Below the pieces are notes generated by a model. The model was not told the DNA's origin. It saw only the letters and a program-made list of their open reading frames with translations, and did no database searches. The translations under genes and the position numbers were made by a program. From Salinibacillus kushneri (GTDB taxonomy: Bacteria; Bacillota; Bacilli; Bacillales; Alkalibacillaceae): DNA of 64,000 bases. Shown piece after piece: positions 11,101 to 21,262 of this stretch (position 1 is its first letter; the number at the start of each line of letters is the position of its first letter). Location of the stretch: the NCBI RefSeq assembly GCF_900111405.1, contig NZ_FOHJ01000003.1:310001-374000 (forward strand). Reading direction: 5' to 3'.

Positions 11101-11360
11101 CAGTGTCCGAGGATGAGATTAATTCGATGGAGCTTGCCCGGGCTTCAAAAGAAGAAAAGGACCAGCAAATTAAACATCTCCATCAATTTCAGCACCAGCA
11201 TGAACAAAAAACATTGGAAGCATTACATCGACTGAAAAAAGTTGCAGCCGATGGTGGAAACATTTTTGAAGAACTAATGGAAACCGTAAAATACGCAAGC
11301 CTAGGCCAAATCACCAACGCCCTATACGAAGTAGGCGGGCAATATAGAAGAAATATGTAG
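8115..11360 (+). CDS. icmF: Fused isobutyryl-CoA/methylmalonyl-type mutase IcmF
   Basis: This is a 1081-residue coenzyme B12-dependent mutase that interconverts isobutyryl-CoA and butyryl-CoA and related pairs. It has three parts in order. A B12-binding domain (about 1-140) has the lower-ligand His in [10 protein letters not shown] MeaB-like GTPase has Walker [10 protein letters not shown] at ~206-214 and INKFEQ. A TIM-barrel mutase domain runs from ~560 to the end with [12 protein letters not shown] Lys/Glu-rich linker (~430-530) joins the G and mutase domains. Full length and all domains are intact. It follows the TetR gene by 25 bp. Branched-chain amino-acid or fatty-acid breakdown is the likely supply of substrate. 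Structured repeats begin at the base after its stop. Confidence 0.94.
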   Translation: MGKSDVYKPKNPIRFVTASSLFDGHDASINIMRRILQASGAEVIHLGHNRSVEEVVNAAIQEDANGIAISSYQGGHVEYFKYMVDLLREKGAGHIRVYGGGGGVIIPREIEELHEYGVAGIFSPENGRDLGLQGMINVMLEECDEAVNDVQPNVELNQLKAGDHQAVARMITYVENQVSNKEETAALLEEVTQAIQDTVPVMGITGTGGAGKSSLTDELIRRFLNEIPGKKIAILSIDPTKKKTGGALLGDRIRMNAIFDNRVYMRSLATRGSRTELSQAIQDGIEVVKAAGYDFIIVETSGIGQGDAAITDVTNLSMYVMTSEFGAPSQLEKIDMIDFADFIVINKFEQKGSEDALRQVRKQYQRSHMLFDQALNSMPVYGTIASQFNDQGTNTLFHALIDKLNEDFEWNVTTTLQKTNDVKKQNLIIPNERKQYLRDIAQTVRSYHKRAEKQAEAARKLYQLKGVAEELKEESVVKEIHQTIEDYENELNHANRKKLEDWDHLKEQYNQDEMTYKVRNKEITMDLKTESLSGLKIPKVALPTYHDWGDRLLWILKENVPGAFPFTAGVFPFKRKGEDPTRQFAGEGTPERTNRRFHYLSKDEPAKRLSTAFDSVTLYGEDPDERPDIYGKVGESGVNICTLEDMKKLYDGFDLCHPSTSVSMTINGPAPIILAMFFNTAIEQQVERFKAEQGREPSESEYETIKAETLSVVRGTVQADILKEDQGQNTCIFSTEFALRMMGDIQQYFIDRDVRNYYSVSISGYHIAEAGANPITQLAFTLANGFTYAEYYLSRGMDINDFAPNLSFFFSNGLDPEYSVIGRVARRIWGIVMKEKYGANERSQKLKYHIQTSGRSLHAQEIDFNDIRTTLQALIAIQDNTNSLHTNAYDEAITTPTEESVRRAMAIQMIINKEFGLTKNENSIQGSFIIEQLTDMVEEAVLQEFERINDRGGVLGAMERQYQRGKIQEESLYYEGQKHSGELPVVGVNTYLNPNPVSEDEINSMELARASKEEKDQQIKHLHQFQHQHEQKTLEALHRLKKVAADGGNIFEELMETVKYASLGQITNALYEVGGQYRRNM

Positions 11361-11612
11361 AAAGAAAAGCGGAGGCGACCGCTTAGGTCTGGCGGTATAA
11401 GCCAAAGCCCTGAAGTGGCATGAATTTAGCCACGGAAGGGATTGGGCTTATGTCCGCACAGACCTGGGAGCCATAGCTGGAGAAAGAAAAGCGGAGGCGA
11501 CTGTTTAGGCCCGACAGCATAAGCAGAATACACGGAGTGACACGCTTTTGGTCACGTAGTGGATAAGGCTTATGTCTGCTTGGGCCTAGGAGCCATAGCT
11601 GGACAAAGAAAA
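11361..11612 (+). repeat. Two tandem copies of structured repeat family A
   Basis: Two copies of about 122 bp start at 11361 and 11483, each opening with AAAGAAAAGCGGAGGCGAC and closing with AGCCATAGCTGGA; a third begins at 11604 but breaks off after AAAGAAAAGG. Within each copy, CTTATGTC(C/T)GC and the GGCGGTATAAG or GACAGCATAAG arm can pair, giving a long imperfect hairpin. Related copies occur after rho (20614) and after atpE (37894). The array begins at the first base after the icmF stop. No ORF is supported here. Confidence 0.75.
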
Positions 11613-11816
11613 GGATAAATGTCAAAATAGCCACTGGAACTCCAGAATCACAAAGTATCATTCTACTATCTTTAACCATAATATCTCTCTATGACTTGAA
11701 ACTTACTAGCATAAATGCTATTTTTTTGTATATAATGTATACTATGGTTAAAACCGGAAAACATGAAGTGTGAGGCTTTGTAAGGTTAGCAAATGATAGA
11801 AAAGGGAGTGCTGGTC

Positions 11817-12317
11817 ATGGGCTTTGAAAAATACACTCAAGAGGAACTAGAAGAATTATCAATGTTAGATGTAGCTATCGAAATATTGGCCGAAGAAAAA
11901 AAGGCAATGGATTTTAATGAATTATATAATTTAGTATCAGAAGCGAAAGGCTTTTCTACTGAACAAAAAGAAGAAAATATATCGCAGTTTTATGCTGAAT
12001 TAAACATAGATGGACGATTCCTGACCGTTGGCTCTAATATGTGGGGCGCTAAGCGCTGGTATCCCGTTGACCAAATTGACGATGATGTTAAGACAGGCAG
12101 CAAAAAGAAGAAAAAGAAAAAAGCAGCGAAAAAAGAGAAAAAAGAATTGCCTGAAGAACACGCTGAGGACGAATTGGCGGATGAGCTGGAAGATGATTTA
12201 AACGATGATCATTTGGATGAAGCTTTAGATGAAGACTTGGATGAAGATTATGATTTAGAAGATAATGAAAGCCAATCCACTCCTGACACGAATTATGATG
12301 ATGAAGAGGAAGAATAA
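11817..12317 (+). CDS. rpoE: RNA polymerase delta subunit
   Basis: The 166-residue protein has an N-terminal winged-helix HARE-HTH domain (about 1-90, ending near NMWGAKRWYPVD), a lysine-rich stretch (~100-118), and a very acidic disordered tail. Delta is a Firmicute core-polymerase accessory subunit that displaces nucleic acid and speeds recycling. ATG 11817 begins MGFEKYTQEELEE, the family start; a longer form from 11793 would begin in the leader. GGGAG lies upstream. TATAAT at 11731-11736 is a possible -10, with no strong -35. It stands alone between the repeat array and pyrG, as in B. subtilis. Confidence 0.95.
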   Translation: MGFEKYTQEELEELSMLDVAIEILAEEKKAMDFNELYNLVSEAKGFSTEQKEENISQFYAELNIDGRFLTVGSNMWGAKRWYPVDQIDDDVKTGSKKKKKKKAAKKEKKELPEEHAEDELADELEDDLNDDHLDEALDEDLDEDYDLEDNESQSTPDTNYDDEEEE

Positions 12318-12324
12318 AAGAGTA

Positions 12325-12353
12325 TTGACTTTAAGCTTAGAAATGTATAAAAT
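12325..12353 (+). promoter_or_regulatory. Sigma-A promoter of pyrG
   Basis: TTGACT (12325-12330) and TAAAAT (12348-12353) are spaced by 17 bp. The next seven bases are T/A only, and the expected start is GGG at 12361. The transcript would begin GGGCUC, the same initial sequence used by B. subtilis pyrG for CTP-sensitive G addition. Confidence 0.75.
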
Positions 12354-12360
12354 TTTATTT

Positions 12361-12420
12361 GGGCTCTTTAGAATGGAAAAAAGCGCTCCCGATGATGAAT
12401 CGGGGGCGCTTTTCGTATTT
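12361..12420 (+). terminator. pyrG leader start and attenuator terminator
   Basis: The predicted leader starts GGGCTC at 12361. A terminator follows at 12379-12420: AAAAGCGCTCCCGAT and ATCGGGGGCGCTTTT pair around a short loop. The 5' arm holds GCTCCC (12385-12390). In B. subtilis, low CTP makes polymerase add extra G residues at the start, and this poly-G pairs with the C/U-rich 5' arm to block termination. All parts of that switch are visible here. The hairpin may also terminate rpoE. Confidence 0.75.
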
Positions 12421-12594
12421 TTAAAGCATTTTTTAAAGAACTGGCTGGGGCAAACCCGCCATTTTAGTTTTTTGGTTAGATTCATTTTATATCGGTCAAA
12501 CTAAGGCCGTACATAATTTGCTAATATATTTATTGGAAATAGCCCTGGTTTTTATCAAATTTTTATAGCTATATAGAAAATGGAAGAGGGGTAG

Positions 12595-14199
<1,605 letters not shown>

Positions 14200-14210
14200 A
14201 ACGGACAAGA

Positions 14211-14253
14211 ATCAGATCCCTGACTTTTTATGTTGGGGATCTGGTTTTTTTAT
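14211..14253 (+). terminator. Rho-independent terminator after pyrG
   Basis: AGATCCC (14214-14220) pairs with GGGATCT (14236-14242), followed by GG and a run of seven T. It lies 11 bp after the pyrG stop. Confidence 0.75.
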
Positions 14254-14312
14254 CGCGTAGTTTGTTCCCTCATCTACCGCAACCCTGTACTAACACTACG
14301 CTTTCCGGAGGA
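14254..14312 (+). repeat. Truncated copy of repeat family B
   Basis: CATCTACCGCA and ACTACGCTTTCCGG here align with CTATCTACCGCA and ACTTCGCTTTCCGG of the element at 48166-48359. Only the left third is present. The gap from 14200 to 14715 holds no supported gene: besides the terminator it contains this fragment, the GAAGGACA repeat and the spo0F promoter. Confidence 0.5.
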
Positions 14313-14420
14313 CAAGGAGTGGTTATTGAATTTATATCACACGAGGCGTATGCATTTTATTGGGAGTCATGGTTATTTCAAACAAGTCCTGACCTGATAA
14401 TGGAACCATAACGTCACCTT

Positions 14421-14512
14421 GAAGGACATTTTTGGTGGGTTCTCGCATTTTTTGTCTTTCATTCCCACTATGAAGGACAATTCCTTCACACTATTCAAAG
14501 ATTTTGTCCTTC
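14421..14512. repeat. Short inverted/direct repeat of GAAGGACA
   Basis: GAAGGACA occurs at 14421 and 14472, its complement TGTCCTTC at 14505, and a one-mismatch complement TGTCTTTC at 14453. Together they can form alternative hairpins. The pair GGTGGG (14434-14439) and CCCAC (14464-14468) adds further dyad symmetry. No protein-coding potential is supported. Confidence 0.5.
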
Positions 14513-14641
14513 ATCCTCCCATTATCTCTCCGTATATGAGGATAAGGCTCTGCACATGGTCACCACCCCTCGAAAACAGAGTATATTACCCTCTGCATCT
14601 CCATATGTCAAAACAACTGCCATAATGAAAATGAAAAATAA

Positions 14642-14670
14642 AAAGGAAATTCCATAATAGTATAGAATTT
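14642..14670 (+). promoter_or_regulatory. Sigma-H promoter of spo0F
   Basis: AAAGGAAAT (14642-14650), an 11-bp spacer, and ATAGAATTT (14662-14670) fit the sigma-H consensus RnAGGAwWW / RnnGAATww at all fixed bases. B. subtilis spo0F is known to use a sigma-H promoter. The spo0F start is 45 bp downstream of the -10. Confidence 0.7.
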
Positions 14671-14715
14671 TAATGGTGTGTATTTTGTGCGGTTTTAAAA
14701 TACAAAAATAGGGGG

Positions 14716-15087
14716 ATGGGAATGGACAAAGAAATGATGTATATAGTGGATGACCAGCTAGGCATACGATTATTATTAAGAGAGATTATTTTAGACGCTG
14801 GATTTGAGGTGAAGGAATTTGAAAATGGAAAAGAGATGCTGGAGGAATGTGAAGCCTTAAAGCCTGCCTTTGTATTTGTTGACTACAATATGCCTGTCAT
14901 GAATGGAAGGCATATTGCTGAAGAGTTAGATAAGCGTTTTGGAGACGAGGTCGGGGTATGTATAATGAGCGGTTTTTCTATTCAGGAAACTGATTTTAAA
15001 GATGCCCCCTCCAATATAAAAGAGTTTTTAGAAAAACCGTTTGACGTTGCAGAAGTTAAGACACTCTTAAAGCAATATGTATCATAA
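14716..15087 (+). CDS. spo0F: Sporulation phosphorelay response regulator Spo0F
   Basis: The 123-residue protein is a single receiver domain with no output domain. Acidic pocket residues Asp12-Asp13 lie in YIVDDQ, the phosphorylated Asp56 is in FVDYNMP, and conserved Lys107 is in LEKPF. It takes phosphate from sporulation kinases and passes it to Spo0B and then Spo0A. Position between pyrG and fbaA is that of B. subtilis spo0F. The sequence is rather divergent from B. subtilis (for example IMSGF where IMTAY is usual), but the length, the DDQ motif and the locus support the name. GGGGG lies just upstream of the ATG. Confidence 0.88.
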   Translation: MGMDKEMMYIVDDQLGIRLLLREIILDAGFEVKEFENGKEMLEECEALKPAFVFVDYNMPVMNGRHIAEELDKRFGDEVGVCIMSGFSIQETDFKDAPSNIKEFLEKPFDVAEVKTLLKQYVS

Positions 15088-15248
15088 ATCACTGAAACTA
15101 CGAAATTGTAAAGGTCGAAAGGAATAGATGACTGTTTTGTTGCACAAGGTGGAAGGACTTGGTATCCTATAACAGGAATAGGAATGACATAAAGTAAAGG
15201 ATGTCTATTTACTGCTGGACAGCTCATATAGGCAAAAGGAGGTTCGTC

Positions 15249-15538
15249 ATGCCCTTAGTATCCATGAAAGAAATGCTCAACAAGGCAAAAGACAACGGAT
15301 ATGCAGTCGGACAATTTAACATTAATAACCTGGAGTATGTAAAGCCATTTCTTTAGGTACAGCTAAAGTTAACGTAAATACAGAAAACCAAATGGCTCAA
15401 ACTAAGCGTGTACGTGAGGTTCTAAACGACAAACCTGAACTTTATGATCCACGTAAATATTTAGGACCTGGTACAGAAGCTATTAAGAAAACCGTTATTG
15501 CCAAAATGCGCGAATTTGGCTCTTCAAATAAAGCATAA
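15249..15538 (+). pseudogene. fbaA: fbaA with large internal deletion and frameshift
   Basis: This is a remnant of class II fructose-bisphosphate aldolase at its normal locus between spo0F and tal. The start has a strong AAAGGAGG site. The first 31 codons ([20 protein letters not shown]..., ending NNLEYV at 15341) match the FbaA N-terminus. The reading then stops at TAG 15354. From 15344, two bases out of frame, the last 64 codons follow ([15 protein letters not shown] to [10 protein letters not shown], stop at 15538). Compared with a usual length near 285 residues, about 190 residues are missing, including the zinc-binding and catalytic parts. Both ends are well kept, so the loss looks recent, or it is an assembly error. 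It cannot encode an active aldolase as written. Confidence 0.9.
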
Positions 15539-15548
15539 AACATAACTG

Positions 15549-15584
15549 GAAAAGGAAGCCATCAGAATAGATGGTTTCCTTTTC
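15549..15584 (+). terminator. Terminator after the fbaA remnant
   Basis: AAAGGAAGCCATC pairs with GATGGTTTCCTTTT around a 5-6 base loop, ending in TTTTC. It lies 10 bp after the remnant's stop. The rest of the gap up to 15825 shows only the tal ribosome site. Confidence 0.7.
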
Positions 15585-15825
15585 ATAGAATGCTTAGGTA
15601 AACCTGCAAAAATCGTTCATAAAGCACTTTGCCTGACTTACCTCGGCATAACCGTCCGTAAACATCCGCTTTTTGCATGAAGATAGCAGGATGTATAAGC
15701 AGGAGATAACGAATGGGTTTACCTGACAATCTGTAGAAGATGAACAAAAAATTCGTGCTGATTGAAGTTTTACGTTATAAATTAAATATTACTAGTGGTA
15801 GTATTACTATAAGGGAGGGCACATG

Positions 15826-16467
15826 ATGAAATTTTTTGTAGATTCAGCCAGTATAGATGAAATTAGGGAAGCTAAAGCGTTAGGTGTTTTAGCAGGTGTG
15901 ACGACAAATCCGAGCCTTGTAGCTAAAGAAGGCGTTTCTTTTCATGATCGTTTAAAAGAAATTACTGCAGAAGTTGATGGGTCCGTTAGTGCTGAAGTTA
16001 TTTCAGAAGATGCTGAAGGAATGTTAAAGGAAGCTGAAGAGCTGGCAGTGATTGCCCCGAATATCACGATCAAAGTTCCAATGACTTTAGAGGGACTAAA
16101 AGCTGTCAAATCCTTAAGTGAAAAGCATATTAAAACCAATGTAACCTTAATTTTCTCCGCAAACCAGGCCCTATTAGCAGCACGTGCAGGTGCTACGTAT
16201 GTATCTCCATTTCTTGGGCGTCTTGATGACATCGGACATAATGGTATTGACTTAATCGCCCAAATATCTAACATTTTTAACATCCACGATATCCACACAG
16301 AAATTATTGCAGCATCTATCAGACATCCTATGCATGTGACAGAAGCAGCAGCAAATGGTGCTCATATTGCAACAGTACCATTAAAGGTTTTAAAGAGTTT
16401 AGTGAAACATCCTTTAACGGATCAGGGAATTGAGAAATTTTTAGCTGATTGGAATCAACAAAAATAA
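15826..16467 (+). CDS. tal: Transaldolase / fructose-6-phosphate aldolase family (YwjH)
   Basis: This 213-residue small transaldolase-type enzyme transfers or cleaves a dihydroxyacetone unit in the pentose-phosphate pathway. The Schiff-base lysine is Lys83 in [19 protein letters not shown] and [10 protein letters not shown] are family signatures, and the end [15 protein letters not shown] matches B. subtilis YwjH. The second of two adjacent ATGs (15826) is preferred because AGGGAGGG ends six bases before it. With fbaA broken next door, this is the only intact C3-C6 aldolase-type enzyme in the window, but the family does not replace FBP aldolase. Confidence 0.92.
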   Translation: MKFFVDSASIDEIREAKALGVLAGVTTNPSLVAKEGVSFHDRLKEITAEVDGSVSAEVISEDAEGMLKEAEELAVIAPNITIKVPMTLEGLKAVKSLSEKHIKTNVTLIFSANQALLAARAGATYVSPFLGRLDDIGHNGIDLIAQISNIFNIHDIHTEIIAASIRHPMHVTEAAANGAHIATVPLKVLKSLVKHPLTDQGIEKFLADWNQQK

Positions 16468-16566
16468 GCATAATCATTAAGATATTGTAAAAACTAAAAG
16501 TATAGACTCTGTAAAGAGGTATACATTCAACGATTTACAACTTTTGGTAGTTGTTAGAGGAGCGTA

Positions 16567-17859
16567 ATGAAAATGGAGAAATTGCTAGTTGAAGGCGGGA
16601 AGTCTCTCAAAGGTGAAGTTCGAATTAGTGGCGCAAAAAATAGTGCAGTGGCGCTTATACCTGCTACCATTTTAGCAGAATCTCCTGTAACCATTGAGGG
16701 TCTCCCGTATATTTCAGATATTAATATTTTGAGAAACTTGCTTGAGGAAATCGGTGGTAAAGTTGAGCAGTCCGGTCAAGACATTACCGTTGATCCTTCA
16801 GCTATGATTTCCATGCCTCTACCAAATGGGAAGGTGAAAAAGCTTCGCGCTTCCTATTATTTTATGGGAGCTATGCTCGGTCGTTTTAAAAAGGCTGTGA
16901 TTGGTCTTCCTGGTGGCTGTAACTTGGGCCCACGTCCGATTGACCAGCACATAAAAGGGTTTGAAGCCTTAGGTGCTCAAGTAACCAATGAACAAGGTGC
17001 GATTTATATTCGAGCCGATGAATTAAGAGGGGCAAGAATTTATCTTGATGTCGTGAGTGTCGGTGCAACAATCAATATTATGCTTGCAGCTGTAAAAGCC
17101 AAAGGTAAAACTGTGATTGAGAATGCGGCCAAGGAACCGGAAATCATTGATGTTGCTACCCTGTTAACAAGTATGGGAGCCAAAATTAAAGGTGCAGGGA
17201 CCGATGTTATTCGTATTGAAGGAGTTGAGCATCTAAGTGGCTGTCAGCATACGATTATTCCTGATCGAATTGAGGCAGGTACTTATACCATTATTGCAGC
17301 TGCGATTGGTGATGAGGTGCTGATTGATAATGTCATACCGACACACTTAGAATCCATTATAGCTAAACTCCAGGAAATGGGTGTCATTATTGATGTAATT
17401 GAAGATCAATTGATTGTAAGGGGAAACAGGCGCCTTAAAAGTGTTGATATAAAGACCCTTGTTTATCCAGGGTTTCCGACAGATCTACAACAGCCCTTTA
17501 CAACCTTGTTAACCCAGGCTGATGGGACCGGGATTGTAACCGATACAATTTATCAGTCGCGACTAAAACATATTGATGAACTTCGTCGAATGAATGCAGA
17601 CATTAAAGTGGAAGGCAGCTCGGCGGTGGTTGCCGGTCCCGTACAATTGGAAGGGGCAAAAGTTAAGGCAACAGACTTGCGGGCCGGAGCCGCACTAGTT
17701 GCTGCAGGATTAGTGTCAGAAGGGATTACGGAAATAGCCGGATTAGAGCATATTGATAGAGGCTATGAAGATTTAACAGGAAAGCTGAAAAATTTAGGTG
17801 CAAATGTTTGGCGAGAAAATATGACAGAAGAAGAGGCTGAACAGTTCCAGAATTCCTAA
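16567..17859 (+). CDS. murAB: UDP-GlcNAc 1-carboxyvinyltransferase, second copy (MurAB/MurZ)
   Basis: This 430-residue cytoplasmic enzyme performs the first committed step of peptidoglycan synthesis, adding enolpyruvate from PEP to UDP-GlcNAc. The catalytic Cys118 is in [14 protein letters not shown] (the fosfomycin target), and [12 protein letters not shown] holds the conserved Lys. GAGGAG lies before the start; an in-frame ATG two codons later is possible. Its locus between tal and glpX is that of B. subtilis murAB (murZ). A second paralogue, murAA, is at 55676-56992, so the genome keeps both copies, as is usual in Bacilli. Confidence 0.95.
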   Translation: MKMEKLLVEGGKSLKGEVRISGAKNSAVALIPATILAESPVTIEGLPYISDINILRNLLEEIGGKVEQSGQDITVDPSAMISMPLPNGKVKKLRASYYFMGAMLGRFKKAVIGLPGGCNLGPRPIDQHIKGFEALGAQVTNEQGAIYIRADELRGARIYLDVVSVGATINIMLAAVKAKGKTVIENAAKEPEIIDVATLLTSMGAKIKGAGTDVIRIEGVEHLSGCQHTIIPDRIEAGTYTIIAAAIGDEVLIDNVIPTHLESIIAKLQEMGVIIDVIEDQLIVRGNRRLKSVDIKTLVYPGFPTDLQQPFTTLLTQADGTGIVTDTIYQSRLKHIDELRRMNADIKVEGSSAVVAGPVQLEGAKVKATDLRAGAALVAAGLVSEGITEIAGLEHIDRGYEDLTGKLKNLGANVWRENMTEEEAEQFQNS

Positions 17860-17933
17860 GGTCTTTGTGTTCCATGGGATATGAGAGAAAACATACAAAA
17901 CTAGAGAGAAAGAGAAAATAGGGGAGGATAACC

Positions 17934-18905
17934 ATGGAAAGAAGCCTGACAATGGAACTCGTACGTGTAACAGAGGCAGCAGCTTTAGCCTCTGCCAGAT
18001 GGATGGGAAGAGGAAAAAAGGAAGAAGCAGATGATGCAGCTACCACTGCGATGAGAAATGTGTTTGATACAATCCCGATGAAAGGCAGAGTGGTCATTGG
18101 AGAAGGAGAAAGAGATGAGGCTCCGATGCTCTATATCGGGGAAAAATTGGGTAGTGGCGAGGGTCCGGATGTGGACATTGCCGTAGATCCACTGGAAGGA
18201 ACAGATATTGTGGCTTTAGGTGTGTGGAACGCACTAGCCGTATTAGCGGTCACAGATCGTGGCAAAATGCTGCATGCTCCTGATATGTATATGGATAAAA
18301 TCGCCGTTGGACCTGAAGCAGTAGGGAAAATTGATATTAATGCTCCGGTAAAAGACAACCTGGAAGCAGTAGCAAAAGCTAAAAATAAAGATGTAGAAGA
18401 TGTCGTTGTGACAGTACTCAATCGTGAGCGCCACGCAAATATCATTGACGAAATTCGTGAGGCTGGAGCCCGTATTAAACTCATTCCAGCCGGCGATGTG
18501 GCAGCAGCCATCAATACAGCTTTTGATCATACTGGTGTAGATATGCTCCTTGGGATTGGTGGTGCTCCTGAGGGAGTATTAGCAGCGGTTGGGTTAAAAT
18601 GTTTAGGCGGTGAGCTGCAAGGGAAATTAGTACCACAGAATGATGAGGAATATCAGCGTTGTATAAGGATGGGAATTGATGATGTAAACCGTGTTCTCAC
18701 CATGGATGACCTTTGTGGCGGGGATGATGCCATATTCACAGCAACAGGAGTCACAGATGGCGAACTCCTTAAGGGTGTTCAATTTAAAGGACCCAAAGGA
18801 ACAACAGAAACTGTGGTTATGCGTGCCAAGTCAGGAACTGTGAGATTTATTGATGGTAATCATAGTCTGCAGAAGAAGCCTAACTTAGTTATGAAGGAAA
18901 ACTGA
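17934..18905 (+). CDS. glpX: Class II fructose-1,6-bisphosphatase GlpX
   Basis: The 323-residue metal-dependent phosphatase hydrolyses fructose-1,6-bisphosphate in gluconeogenesis. The lithium-sensitive phosphatase motif DPLEGTDIV starts at Asp85, and [13 protein letters not shown] carries further metal ligands. GGGGAGGA precedes the ATG. It lies 74 bp after murAB. Its retention beside a deleted fbaA is notable because both enzymes handle the same sugar bisphosphate. The name is secure at family level. Confidence 0.94.
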   Translation: MERSLTMELVRVTEAAALASARWMGRGKKEEADDAATTAMRNVFDTIPMKGRVVIGEGERDEAPMLYIGEKLGSGEGPDVDIAVDPLEGTDIVALGVWNALAVLAVTDRGKMLHAPDMYMDKIAVGPEAVGKIDINAPVKDNLEAVAKAKNKDVEDVVVTVLNRERHANIIDEIREAGARIKLIPAGDVAAAINTAFDHTGVDMLLGIGGAPEGVLAAVGLKCLGGELQGKLVPQNDEEYQRCIRMGIDDVNRVLTMDDLCGGDDAIFTATGVTDGELLKGVQFKGPKGTTETVVMRAKSGTVRFIDGNHSLQKKPNLVMKEN

Positions 18906-19084
18906 TTAGTATAAGTAGGTTTTATAGAGTGTTATTTTTATAAGAAAGTTAAAGAGATGCCTACCAATTCACTGTTAAAAAGCAACAATCTTTTAGAAAA
19001 CAGCCTTAATAAACAAACCCTTGTCCCAGCCTCTTGGTGAGAGTGCTACATGGCAACGGTGTGGGCATTTACCTATAAGAAAAA

Positions 19085-19119
19085 GTGCTAAGCAGATGAA
19101 AGATAATCCTGCTTAGCAC
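19085..19119 (+). repeat. Perfect 11-bp inverted repeat upstream of rho
   Basis: GTGCTAAGCAG (19085-19095) and CTGCTTAGCAC (19109-19119) form a perfect stem with a 13-nt loop. There is no T run after it, so it is a doubtful terminator for glpX; it may be an RNA stabiliser or a protein site. Between 18906 and 19332 I see only this and the promoter at 19162. Confidence 0.5.
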
Positions 19120-19161
19120 ATCATTATAAATAAACAAATTAAAGGAATTTCCTATTAAGTA

Positions 19162-19191
19162 TTGAATAAATTATACAAATAAGGTTAAAAT
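19162..19191 (+). promoter_or_regulatory. Candidate promoter of rho
   Basis: TTGAAT (19162-19167) and TAAAAT (19186-19191) are spaced by 18 bp. They lie about 140 bp upstream of the chosen rho start, leaving a leader long enough for autoregulation, which is known for rho in other bacteria. Confidence 0.5.
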
Positions 19192-19332
19192 GATAATGTT
19201 TTATAGAATAGCGCCCCCTGTTCAAAGTGACTTCTAATCACTTCTTGTTCTTCTCCAGAAGGATTTTTCCTATTAACTGGTTTCATAATGTTATATAAAA
19301 TTAAATTACTAGAAAGTAAAAGTGGTGATAAT

Positions 19333-20613
19333 GTGTCAACGATTACAATTGGACAACTTGAAACAATGACATTAAAAGAACTATACACGCAAGCGCGTAA
19401 TTTTAAAATCTCGTATTACAGTAAGTTAACAAAACGAGAATTGATTTTTGCTATATTAAAAGCACAGGCTGAAAAAGATGGATACTTATTTATGGATGGT
19501 ATTTTGGAAGTCATTCCTTCAGAAGGTTTTGGTTTCCTTCGACCAATTAATTATTCACCTAGTGCAGAGGATATTTATATTTCCGCCTCACAAATACGAC
19601 GCTTCGATTTAAGAAATGGAGATAAAGTCTCAGGAAAAGTAAGACCACCAAAAGAAAACGAACGCTACTATGGACTCCTCCATGTTGATGCTGTTAACGG
19701 TGAGGACCCGGAGACAGCAAAAGAACGGGTACACTTTCCAGCCTTAACTCCTTTATACCCTGATCGTTTAATGAAGCTTGAAACCCAGCCGAATAATCTT
19801 TCAACAAGAATTATGGACATTATGGCTCCTGTAGGATATGGCCAACGAGGATTAATTGTTGCCCCGCCTAAAGCAGGAAAAACGATGCTGTTAAAAGAAA
19901 TTGCTAATAGCATCTCTGTTAATCACCCTGACACGAAGTTAATTATTTTATTAGTTGATGAGCGTCCAGAGGAAGTCACCGACATTGAGCGCTCGGTGCA
20001 TAATGATGTAGATGTAGTAAGCTCAACCTTTGATGAACTTCCGGAAAATCACATTAAAGTATCTGAACTTGTGTTAGAACGGGCAATGCGTTTAGTCGAA
20101 AATAAAAAAGATGTGGTCGTTCTTATGGACAGTATTACAAGATTGGCCCGAGCTTATAACCTGGTCATTCCACCAAGTGGAAGAACGTTATCCGGTGGTA
20201 TTGATCCAGCAGCCTTCCACCGTCCCAAACGCTTCTTTGGTGCAGCGCGTAATATTGAAGAGGGTGGCAGTGTAACCATTTTAGCAACTGCCTTAGTGGA
20301 TACAGGTTCACGTATGGATGATGTCATTTACGAGGAATTTAAAGGAACAGGAAACATGGAATTGCATCTCGACCGAGGACTGGCCCAACGCAGAATCTTC
20401 CCTGCAATCGATATCGGTAAATCGGGTACTCGAAAAGAAGAACTACTCTTACCGAAATCACATATCGAAAAAATGTGGGCCATCCATAAAACAATGTCAG
20501 ACTCACCAGACTTCTTAGAACGCTTCTTAAGGAGATTAAAATCATCCAAAACAAATGAAGAATTCTTCCAAATGATGGAGGATGAAATGAAAGGAAAGGC
20601 CAAACGAGTTTAG
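19333..20613 (+). CDS. rho: Transcription termination factor Rho
   Basis: The 426-residue hexameric RNA helicase terminates transcription. The N-terminal helical and cold-shock-like RNA-binding domains contain [15 protein letters not shown] and GFGFLRP. The ATPase domain has Walker A PPKAGKT near residue 178-184, Walker [11 protein letters not shown], the Q-loop, and the R-loop GTGNMELHL. The GTG at 19333 ([18 protein letters not shown]) matches the B. subtilis N-terminus and has GGTGAT just upstream; a longer form from ATG 19288 is unlikely. It is followed directly at its stop by a degenerate copy of repeat family A. Confidence 0.94.
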   Translation: MSTITIGQLETMTLKELYTQARNFKISYYSKLTKRELIFAILKAQAEKDGYLFMDGILEVIPSEGFGFLRPINYSPSAEDIYISASQIRRFDLRNGDKVSGKVRPPKENERYYGLLHVDAVNGEDPETAKERVHFPALTPLYPDRLMKLETQPNNLSTRIMDIMAPVGYGQRGLIVAPPKAGKTMLLKEIANSISVNHPDTKLIILLVDERPEEVTDIERSVHNDVDVVSSTFDELPENHIKVSELVLERAMRLVENKKDVVVLMDSITRLARAYNLVIPPSGRTLSGGIDPAAFHRPKRFFGAARNIEEGGSVTILATALVDTGSRMDDVIYEEFKGTGNMELHLDRGLAQRRIFPAIDIGKSGTRKEELLLPKSHIEKMWAIHKTMSDSPDFLERFLRRLKSSKTNEEFFQMMEDEMKGKAKRV

Positions 20614-20716
20614 ACAGATAAGCGGAAGGGCCTTGGTCAGACCCGACTACCCACGTAATGGTACGGTCTTAGTTATGGATCAGCAGTTCTATGGCCTTGA
20701 GCTTGACAAAGAAAGG
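20614..20716 (+). repeat. Degenerate copy of structured repeat family A
   Basis: ATAAGCGGAAGGGCCTTGGTCAG and the closing GGCCTTGAGCTTGACAAAGAAA resemble the ends of the copies at 37894 and 11361, while the middle is diverged and shorter. It begins at the base after the rho stop. The rest of the gap to 20913 shows nothing beyond the rpmE2 ribosome site AAAAGGAGTGG. Confidence 0.55.
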
Positions 20717-20913
20717 GACGCAGCATGAGTCATTAACAAATAAAGCACAAGTATTTCGGCAAAAATACTCGTTGGAATGATGGTTGCAAAAAGAATAGCG
20801 GCTTGGTATAATCTGTTCATGTGAGCTTAATGGTAAATAAAAAATCGTTTTATTACGATTTTCGACAATAACTCTGTTTCCAAAGGATTCAGGGCAAAAA
20901 GGAGTGGAAAAGC

Positions 20914-21159
20914 ATGAAAAACGAAACTCATCCAGAATACAGAAAAGTTGTATTTCTAGATACTAGTTCTGATTACAAATTCTTGAGCGGATCAACAAAA
21001 ACGTCTGAAGAAACCATCGAATGGGAAGATGGCAACACATACCCACTAATTCGCGTAGAAATTAGTTCTGCATCTCACCCATTCTACACTGGTAAGCAAA
21101 AAGCCGACAAAGTAGGCGGACGTGTAGACCGCTTCAAGAAGAAATATAATCTTAAGTAA
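20914..21159 (+). CDS. rpmE2: Ribosomal protein L31, zinc-independent type B
   Basis: The 81-residue large-subunit protein has the type B signature ([14 protein letters not shown] at the start and [13 protein letters not shown] near residue 55) and no cysteine at all, so it lacks the CxxC zinc site of type A L31. In B. subtilis the copy next to rho is the zinc-containing type A, with type B elsewhere under Zur control. Here type B holds the rho-tdk position, as in Staphylococcus. No Zur box was recognised upstream. GGAGTGG precedes the ATG. Confidence 0.95.
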   Translation: MKNETHPEYRKVVFLDTSSDYKFLSGSTKTSEETIEWEDGNTYPLIRVEISSASHPFYTGKQKADKVGGRVDRFKKKYNLK

Positions 21160-21163
21160 GAGA

Positions 21164-21195
21164 CAAAAAATCGGCTGTCCAGCCGATTTTTCCTC
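21164..21195 (+). terminator. Terminator after rpmE2
   Basis: AAAAAATCGGCTG pairs with CAGCCGATTTTT across a 2-base centre, ending in TTTTTCC. It lies a few bases after the rpmE2 stop. Confidence 0.85.
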
Positions 21196-21262
21196 TTTAT
21201 AGCACTTTTAACGTTGATGCCGGTAGTTTAATACGTCATGGTATACGTTAACTTTTACAGTT

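Noticed and set aside
12255-12504. Opposed open frames across the rpoE-pyrG gap
   Set aside because: They run through the pyrG promoter and attenuator hairpin and have no ribosome site.
14419-14625. 68-codon frame before spo0F
   Set aside because: It spans the GAAGGACA repeats, has no ribosome site and unlikely composition.
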